A program made the translations under genes and the position numbers. Of a DNA stretch of 11,685 nucleotides, positions 7,401-11,685 are shown in pieces (positions within the stretch are counted from its first letter, which is position 1; the number at the start of each line of letters is the position of its first letter). This DNA is from an uncultured Prevotella sp. Its GTDB lineage: Bacteria; Bacteroidota; Bacteroidia; Bacteroidales; Bacteroidaceae. The stretch is from the NCBI GenBank assembly GCA_934190685.1, contig CAKPTK010000073.1:1-11685 (forward strand), read 5' to 3'. The notes beneath the pieces were generated by a model. That model ran no database searches. It saw only the letters and a program-made list of their open reading frames with translations, and was not told where the DNA came from.

Positions 7401-8328
7401 GGTCGGCGGTAATCTCGTTGCCGAAGATTTGAATCTTGTGCACACGAGGAGCCTGCATCTGATTATTAGGCACATACCCCTGCTGGCGATAGGCCTTTGA
7501 ACCATCGGCTTTCAATACAGGATTGTCGGGATCGTCTCCATCCCACACGCGCCAACGCAATGACACATCGTGAGCGTCGATGACATTCTCCATGAAATAG
7601 CCTTGGTCGCTGAACACGGTATAGCCTTGTTTCTGCGATTCCGAGCCCATCCACACAAGCGGTTTCCAGTCTCCGTCACCCACCTTGTAGTCGCACTTGA
7701 TTCCGCGTCCCCAAGAGGTGGACGACCACGACCATTGCACACGCTCCACATAGGGAATATGGTCTATCTCCATCCAACCGTGCTGTGACACACCATCGAC
7801 AGCCGCATCACGACACATTTGCACAAATCCCGCCTCACCATAGTTGGGCTTGCCATTCGTGTCATAGGTGATGTTGTCTTCCAGATACTTGGTATGGCCA
7901 GCCACCGTCCAATTGTTGTATGTGGCCACACTGTTTCCGCTCTGCTTCTGTCCGAGATAGTAGATGCGGGAAAAAGCCGCCGTGGCTCCACCATGTCCGT
8001 CCGCCGACTTTTTGTTGGCAAAGGTGCAGTTGTGGAACAACACTGGATAGGTGATATTGGCAGAGGGATTGACTGTTATGTTCTTGATGATGTTGACATA
8101 GCCTCCTACTGAGAAAGCGGGACAATCCACTCCTGTATTGCCTTTCCATGTGTCAGGCCAAATGAGGTCACTGAAATTAATGTCGATGACTTTGGGATAG
8201 GTGGAGCTGTTGCTCCATTCCGCTACCACGCAGTCGGGATCAAGGCTTCCTTCTATCTTCGACCACGAAGGCAGGGAGAAGCTCGCAAAAAGGCACAAGG
8301 TGCCCAATAGCTTGATTGGTTTGTTCAT
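4435..8328 (-). CDS. Secreted fusion of pectin methylesterase (CE8) and pectate lyase (PL1)
   Basis: This intact 1297-residue enzyme combines two steps of pectin breakdown. Residues 1-23 are a signal peptide (hydrophobic 7-19, P-S-W-S before the likely cut). Residues 24-340 match no family I recognise. About 345-650 is the CE8 methylesterase: G-V-Y-D-E (381-385), Gln455 in Q-A-E-A-L, Asp478 in Y-Q-D-T-Y, Asp500 in D-F-I-Y-D, and Arg573 in L-G-R-P-W, so the known catalytic set is complete. About 670-738 resembles an FN3-like linker. About 740-1150 is a PL1 right-handed helix: N-I-R-F-R, D-H-C-S-F-G-W-S (873-880), Lys911, and the candidate catalytic R-S-P-R at 938-941. A calcium loop D-T-D-G-D-G-M-P-D-E-W-E (1165-1176) follows, then a G-Y-T-A-L-E-A-Y-L stretch typical of Bacteroidetes pectate lyases. 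The last 80 residues are a beta-rich tail ending R-V-I-K-V-V-R, similar to type IX secretion sorting tails. CE8 should de-esterify homogalacturonan so that PL1 can cleave it by beta-elimination. Confidence 0.93.
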   Translation of the reverse strand: MNKPIKLLGTLCLFASFSLPSWSKIEGSLDPDCVVAEWSNSSTYPKVIDINFSDLIWPDTWKGNTGVDCPAFSVGGYVNIIKNITVNPSANITYPVLFHNCTFANKKSADGHGGATAAFSRIYYLGQKQSGNSVATYNNWTVAGHTKYLEDNITYDTNGKPNYGEAGFVQMCRDAAVDGVSQHGWMEIDHIPYVERVQWSWSSTSWGRGIKCDYKVGDGDWKPLVWMGSESQKQGYTVFSDQGYFMENVIDAHDVSLRWRVWDGDDPDNPVLKADGSKAYRQQGYVPNNQMQAPRVHKIQIFGNEITADQAQYAKEHPLADVGPISDLGDKDPDKKTAPDENAPVVLFTVAQDGTGDYTKIQDAINAVPDKSRGIIFVRKGVYDENIYAGTKDSHNKFISLIGEDRDQTILTSSVSRGAGNENNTYADCAALNVFTPCFYAENLTIRNTSGNVGQAEALYTNADAHVFNKCTMTGYQDTYKANVGNRGYFSNCTLEGATDFIYDGGLEWFEGCEVRCVQGGGYITAPAETGMAMTQVLYPELSQSTFHTGLFFHDCNVTAAAGVADGAYYLGRPWKENGGAMFLQCKLGSHINPLGWMDWNGNGAKSSLYEYKNMNADGTLASTAGRASFSHQASDKEVEAYMNPEFLFGKASDVPFDYAGTLRGAAAPMNFVISPTEISWESDDRAVGYLVYKDGVFCAFTDKPNITKTADDQTVYSVRAVSRRGVMSNLVKATDAQRVKAFPSAEGFGKYATGGRGGKVVKVTKLADDGSEGTLRWAFNQYKNEPITIVFAVSGNIVLQSQLRINRADWTLAGQSAPGEGISIIRNKINLGGSENFIVRNIRFRAGQKDVNGEKLQDQALGVENCSNFIFDHCSFGWSMEENMNTQDSHFLTVQNSIVHEGLYNAGHAKGVRGYGTQWGGSPATYCYNLLADNQSRSPRINGARGEDCVVFMEYINNVNFNYGKNGGCYGGENTAPISSYNGLNSAHECNFMGNYYKPGNASNDASQAVLVNASYAREGATSWAPAQWYVSGNYIEGNAAANADNWKAMTAETYSLDQIRVNSRIVPQHAYYKYSVSGPVGSYDPYQYMITDVMSAPDAYQYVLAHAGTVNRDKVEQRVVSEARTGVSNYGGVTMGKKSGIIDTEADCEGFIDLSTDWATPVDTDGDGMPDEWERNHGLDPNVADQNKVNAEGYTALEAYLCSLMGETVSDGFVTAISHVTVSAPEVAYNRAQDCITVSDNAMGGMLYLYATDGSLLSVRTIAQPQVSLAGIASRMAIAKVEVKGMAPRVIKVVR

Positions 8329-8428
8329 GTTATGTTTAGTTTTGGTCTTTATACATTATATAATATATTACGTCATGGATACAGATTTCCCCGAAGAAAT
8401 CTTTCAAGGGGAAGGCAGTTAGGTGGCG

Positions 8429-8459
8429 CAAAGTTAACAAATAGCACCGTCAAGTACAA
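8429..8459 (-). promoter_or_regulatory. Promoter for the pectin enzyme gene
   Basis: On the minus strand TTG (8457-8459) and TAACTTTG (8429-8436) are 20 nt apart, a good Bacteroidetes -33/-7 pair. The leader to the ATG at 8328 would be about 95 nt, long for a plain leader. It includes a possible weak hairpin, TTCCCC (8387-8392) with GGGGAA (8408-8413), and an A/T-rich stretch with the palindrome TAATATATTA (8361-8370). Confidence 0.6.
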
Positions 8460-8475
8460 GTTTAATGACAAAAAG

Positions 8476-8506
8476 TTGCACAAACTGATTAAACTTACTA
8501 CTTTTG
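8476..8506 (+). promoter_or_regulatory. Promoter for the trpB2 gene, with overlapping palindrome
   Basis: TTG (8476-8478) and TACTTTTG (8499-8506) are 20 nt apart and fit the Bacteroidetes promoter pattern. The -7 element sits inside the inverted repeat ACTAC-TTTT-GTAGT (8497-8510), which could be a small operator or chance. The start codon is 31 nt downstream at 8538. Confidence 0.6.
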
Positions 8507-8537
8507 TAGTCAATAACCTATAAAAGACTCAGAAGAT

Positions 8538-9902
8538 ATGAAGAAACAGAAACGATTCTTGCTTGACGAAAGTCAGATACCCGAGCAGTGGTACAACATA
8601 CAGGCAGACATGCCCAACAAACCTCTTCCCCCTCTCAATCCGCAGACCAAGAAGCCGATGAAGGCGGAAGACCTGGCACAGATTTTCAACATGGAATGCT
8701 CCAAGCAGGAGCTCGACACCGAGCATGCCTGGATAGACATCCCCGAGGAAGTACGCGATCTATATGCCTACTACCGCTCCACACCTCTCGTGCGCGCCTA
8801 TGCGCTGGAGAAAGCACTCGACACGCCTGCCCATATCTATTTCAAGAACGAGAGTGTGAGTCCGCTCGGCTCCCATAAGATCAACTCCGCCCTGCCACAA
8901 TGCTACTACTGCAAGAAGGAGGGTGTGACCAATGTGACCACCGAGACAGGTGCCGGACAATGGGGTGCCGCCCTCTCCTACGCTGCCAAGATTTTCGGAT
9001 TGGAGGCTGCTGTCTATCAAGTGAAGATCACGATGAAACAGAAGCCCTACCGCTCTGCCGTGATGCGCACGTTCGGTGCCACAGTCGAAGGGTCTCCTTC
9101 CATGTCAACCCGTGCCGGCAAGAACATCATCACCCGCGACCCGCTCAACCCCGGTTCACTCGGCACCGCCATCTCCGAGGCAGTGGAGCTTGCCATGCAC
9201 ACACCTGGATGCAAATATACCTTGGGTTCTGTGCTCAACCATGTGGCGCTCCATCAGACGGTCATCGGCTTGGAGGCAGAGAAACAAATGGAGATGGCGG
9301 AAGAATATCCCGACACGGTCATCGCCTGTTTTGGAGGCGGCAGCAACTTTGGAGGTATGGCTTTCCCCTTCATGCGCCACAACATTCTCGAAGGAAAGAA
9401 GACGGAATTCATCGCCGCCGAGCCGTCCAGTTGCCCGAAACTGACCCGAGGCAAGTTTGAATATGACTTCGGTGACGAGGCAGGCTACACCCCTCTCCTC
9501 CCCATGTTCACTCTTGGGCATGAGTTCAAACCCGCCAATATCCATGCCGGTGGACTGCGCTACCATGGTGCGGGCATGATTGTGTCGCAATTGCTCAAAG
9601 ACGGTTATATGCACGGTGTGGACATTCCGCAATTGGAGAGTTTCAAGTCGGGCATTCTCTTCTCTCAGACCGAGGGCATCATTCCTGCTCCCGAGAGTTG
9701 CCACGCCATTGCCGCCACCATCCGCGAGGCACTGAAATGCAAAGAGACCGGCGAAAAGAAGACCATCCTCTTCTGTCTGTCCGGCCACGGTCTGATTGAC
9801 ATGCCGTCATACGACAGCTATCTCAGCGGCGACCTCCAGAACTATGAACTCAGCGACGAGGAGATAAAGCAATATCTCAGCCAAGTGCCTAAAGTGATGT
9901 AG
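8538..9902 (+). CDS. trpB: TrpB2-type tryptophan synthase beta subunit (PLP enzyme)
   Basis: This 454-residue cytoplasmic enzyme belongs to the longer TrpB2 (TrpB-like) branch, not the ~400-residue TrpB1 that pairs tightly with TrpA. The PLP-binding Lys114 lies in G-S-H-K-I-N-S. The active-site E-T-G-A-G-Q-W-G is at 136-143, with Trp where TrpB1 has His. The PLP-phosphate loop G-G-G-S-N is at 266-270, and L-S-G-H-G (414-418) replaces the TrpB1 L-S-G-R-G. The N-terminal extension, with W-I-D-I-P-E-E-V-R and R-S-T-P-L, is also TrpB2-like. The enzyme would join indole to L-serine to give tryptophan. No trpA or other trp gene is beside it, so indole salvage is likely, but a different serine-dependent reaction is possible. 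The start at 8538 follows a promoter at the right distance; A-G-A-A-G lies 5 nt before the ATG as a weak ribosome site. Confidence 0.92.
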   Translation: MKKQKRFLLDESQIPEQWYNIQADMPNKPLPPLNPQTKKPMKAEDLAQIFNMECSKQELDTEHAWIDIPEEVRDLYAYYRSTPLVRAYALEKALDTPAHIYFKNESVSPLGSHKINSALPQCYYCKKEGVTNVTTETGAGQWGAALSYAAKIFGLEAAVYQVKITMKQKPYRSAVMRTFGATVEGSPSMSTRAGKNIITRDPLNPGSLGTAISEAVELAMHTPGCKYTLGSVLNHVALHQTVIGLEAEKQMEMAEEYPDTVIACFGGGSNFGGMAFPFMRHNILEGKKTEFIAAEPSSCPKLTRGKFEYDFGDEAGYTPLLPMFTLGHEFKPANIHAGGLRYHGAGMIVSQLLKDGYMHGVDIPQLESFKSGILFSQTEGIIPAPESCHAIAATIREALKCKETGEKKTILFCLSGHGLIDMPSYDSYLSGDLQNYELSDEEIKQYLSQVPKVM

Positions 9903-9937
9903 GCTCATCCCGAAGCCAATCAGGAATATACAAACTC

Positions 9938-9990
9938 AAAAGTGGGCTGCAAGCGTGACAAGATACATGTCACGCTTGCAGTCCACTTTT
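9938..9990 (+). terminator. Very long hairpin terminator between trpB2 and buk
   Basis: A 23-bp stem pairs 9938-9960 with 9968-9990 around the 7-nt loop AGATACA. The only non-Watson-Crick position is one G-U pair on the plus-strand RNA (G9946 with T9982). The T-tract on the right is part of the stem. It lies 36 nt after the trpB2 stop and 55 nt past the buk stop on the other strand. The minus-strand tail reads TTTTGAGTTTG, so it can serve both converging genes. The distal arm GGGCTGCAAG and the TTTTATTGA flank are shared with the hairpin at 2797-2851. Confidence 0.88.
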
Positions 9991-10044
9991 ATTGAATACG
10001 AAGTCTGTTGAACTTGGTCACCCCTCTAAAAGGAGATTTCCTAT

Positions 10045-11130
10045 TTATCTGTTCTTACTTTTGGGATTGTACACCTGCAATGGCAACTCGCCATTGAGCA
10101 CTCCGAGCGCATTGAAGGCCAACGCCCCCATCTCGTCCTCTCCCGGCATCAACACCACAGGAGCGAGATAGTCTATCTGCGGGCGCAACAAGTCCATACA
10201 ATAATCACTGAAGGCTATTCCACCTGTGATGATGATGGCGTCTACCTGTCCCCGCATCGCCACATACATCGAGCCTGTGTATTTCGCCACATTATACATC
10301 ATGGCAGCCAACACACGACGCTGCGGTTCTTCTCCACGCTTGGCATGCTCCACAATGCCTTTTACATTGTTGTCTCCCAACAAGGCAATCAGTCCACCGC
10401 GGCCGGAAAGCATCTTCAGTACTTCCTTCAGCGTGTATTTACCAGAGAAGCAAAGCTCCGCCAACTGTCCGGCAGGCAATGTCCCCGCACGCTCAGGAGA
10501 GAATGGACCGTCGCCGTTCAAGGCATTGTTCACGTCAATGACCCGTCCCTTGCGATGGGCACTGACAGATACGCCACCACCGATATGCACGACAATGACG
10601 TTGACATCCTCATATTGGCGACCGATATCCTTCGCCCAACGACGACTGACAGCACGGCTGTTGAGCGCATGGAAGATGGAACGGCGCTCGATGCCGGGTA
10701 CACCCGTAAGGCGTGCCTCGGGAATCATCTCGTCCACCACCACGGGGTCGGCGATAAAAGCTGGACAACCGCACTCCCGCGCCACGTCATGGGCAATGAG
10801 AGCACCCAAGTTGCTGGCGTGTTCCATCTCGGCATATCGCATGTCATGGAGGATGTGCTCATCCACCTCATAGACGCCCCCTTGAGTGGGGTGCAACAGT
10901 CCGCCACGTCCAATCACCGCATCAAAGTGCATCGGTTGGTCGGCCTTGGCAAGCGCCTCGCCCACAAACTCACGTCGTCTGGGCAATTGGTCAACCACAC
11001 GGATGTATTTGGCCAACTGGCTAGGCTTGTAGTGCTCACCTGCCATCCATACCTGTTTCTCGTTTTCGTAAATGGCTATCTTGGTAGTTGTCGAACCTGG
11101 GTTGACAACCAATATTCTCTTTGCAGTCAT
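10045..11130 (-). CDS. buk: Butyrate kinase
   Basis: This 361-residue ASKHA-fold kinase interconverts acyl phosphate and acid, normally making ATP from butyryl phosphate and ADP. The phosphate-1 loop N-P-G-S-T-T-T-K is at residues 10-17. G-R-G-G (74-77), H-I-G-G-G-V-S-V (182-189), G-D-G-P-F-S-P-E-R-A-G (206-216), the adenosine-side T-G-G-I (302-305) and P-G-E-D-E-M (329-334) are all in place. Its length and order match butyrate kinases rather than the roughly 400-residue acetate kinases. It starts 3 nt after the ptb stop, so the two are probably translationally coupled. Branched-chain substrates (isobutyrate, isovalerate) are also used by some relatives, and the sequence alone does not settle which acid is made. 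Confidence 0.95.
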   Translation of the reverse strand: MTAKRILVVNPGSTTTKIAIYENEKQVWMAGEHYKPSQLAKYIRVVDQLPRRREFVGEALAKADQPMHFDAVIGRGGLLHPTQGGVYEVDEHILHDMRYAEMEHASNLGALIAHDVARECGCPAFIADPVVVDEMIPEARLTGVPGIERRSIFHALNSRAVSRRWAKDIGRQYEDVNVIVVHIGGGVSVSAHRKGRVIDVNNALNGDGPFSPERAGTLPAGQLAELCFSGKYTLKEVLKMLSGRGGLIALLGDNNVKGIVEHAKRGEEPQRRVLAAMMYNVAKYTGSMYVAMRGQVDAIIITGGIAFSDYCMDLLRPQIDYLAPVVLMPGEDEMGALAFNALGVLNGELPLQVYNPKSKNR

Positions 11131-11133
11131 GGT

Positions 11134-11685
11134 CTAATCGAGCTTTCCTTCCAATGCCAAGCAAGCTAATGCCAAACTATAATATTTACACTCGCTCGAA
11201 TCCGACCGTGACGGCAGCACTACAGGCGCAGTGGTACCAGTGAGCATGCAAGCTGTGCGGGCATGGGCAAAATGAGTGATGGTCTTATAGAAGGTATTAC
11301 CTGCCTCTATGTCCGGGAAGATGGCGATGTCGGCATCTCCCGCCACGGCTGCATCCATGCCCTTGATGCGGGCACTCTCGGCATCGCACGCCGTCTTCAC
11401 GTCCATCGGACCATCCATAACCACGTTTCCATATACTCCGTCACGGGCATTCGCCTTGAGTTGCTCATAGTCGAGGGTGACCGGAAACTTCTCGCTGACG
11501 TGCTCATTACAATGAAGCAAGGCTATGCGCGGTGTATTGGGTTGAATCTGACGGCAAAGGTCAAGGTCGTAGCGCACCATGGCATCAAACTGCTTCAACG
11601 TGGGACGAGGAATCACCGCCACATCGGAACAGAGGAGCAACTTGTGATAGTCGGGTATCTCGCACAATGCCACATGGCTCATCAC
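11134..11685 (-). CDS. ptb: Phosphate butyryltransferase, C-terminal part
   Basis: The reading frame is open to the right edge and 183 residues are visible. The family is about 300 residues long, so roughly the first 120 are missing, and the GTG at the edge is not a real start. The enzyme swaps CoA for phosphate on butyryl-CoA or a similar acyl-CoA. Visible family landmarks are D-G-P (91-93), P-D-I-E-A-G-N (124-130), the T-G-T-T-A-P-V-V-L strand and S-R-S-D-S (159-163) near the C-terminus. It precedes buk by 3 nt in the usual ptb-buk order. The promoter and any upstream operon genes lie outside the window. A phosphate acetyltransferase of the same superfamily is the alternative, but the butyrate kinase partner argues for Ptb. 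Confidence 0.9.
   Translation of the reverse strand: MMSHVALCEIPDYHKLLLCSDVAVIPRPTLKQFDAMVRYDLDLCRQIQPNTPRIALLHCNEHVSEKFPVTLDYEQLKANARDGVYGNVVMDGPMDVKTACDAESARIKGMDAAVAGDADIAIFPDIEAGNTFYKTITHFAHARTACMLTGTTAPVVLPSRSDSSECKYYSLALACLALEGKLD

Noticed and set aside
1..11685. tRNA, rRNA, CRISPR, insertion sequence or prophage features
   Set aside because: No cloverleaf-like segment, no regularly spaced repeats, no transposase or integrase, and no terminal inverted repeats with target duplications were seen on either strand.

Overview
The window looks like a Bacteroidetes chromosome, most likely a gut or rumen Prevotella-type organism (family-level inference only). Four signs support this. There are TAnnTTTG-type -7 promoter elements, paired with TTG or TTTG about 19-20 nt upstream at three of four sites. 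Genes start after A-rich leaders with no clear Shine-Dalgarno. A lipoprotein has acidic residues just after its cysteine. A large multi-domain pectin enzyme carries the calcium-loop tail usual in Bacteroidetes. Eight intact or partial genes plus one lipoprotein are supported; no RNA genes, insertion sequences, CRISPR arrays or integration scars were seen.

Layout, left to right. (1) The 3' end of a secreted NucA-type DNA/RNA non-specific endonuclease (+). (2) A small Tyr/Trp/Asp/Gly-rich lipoprotein (-), converging on the nuclease with a shared hairpin between them. (3) A glutathione peroxidase-family thiol peroxidase and thioredoxin reductase (trxB), a probable two-gene antioxidant operon (+) ending in a long terminator. 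(4) A sodium:solute symporter (-). (5) A 1297-residue secreted pectin enzyme (-) that joins a pectin methylesterase (CE8) to a pectate lyase (PL1), behind an N-terminal region I cannot assign. (6) A stand-alone TrpB2-type tryptophan synthase beta subunit (+), transcribed away from the pectin gene from a compact divergent promoter region. (7) Butyrate kinase and the C-terminal part of phosphate butyryltransferase (-), a 3-nt-spaced ptb-buk pair that runs off the right edge.

How they fit together. Gpx and TrxB form one redox unit, because this Gpx class is normally reduced through thioredoxin. The pectin enzyme would de-esterify pectin and then cleave the product outside the cytoplasm; the symporter downstream on the same strand could import a product, but nothing in its sequence fixes the substrate. 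Ptb-Buk would turn an acyl-CoA into acid plus ATP. Most of the region is conventional accessory and metabolic content. I found no clear sign of a new multi-gene system. The points most worth following up are the unassigned N-terminal module of the pectin enzyme and a pair of long hairpin terminators that share base and tail sequence but differ in the upper stem.
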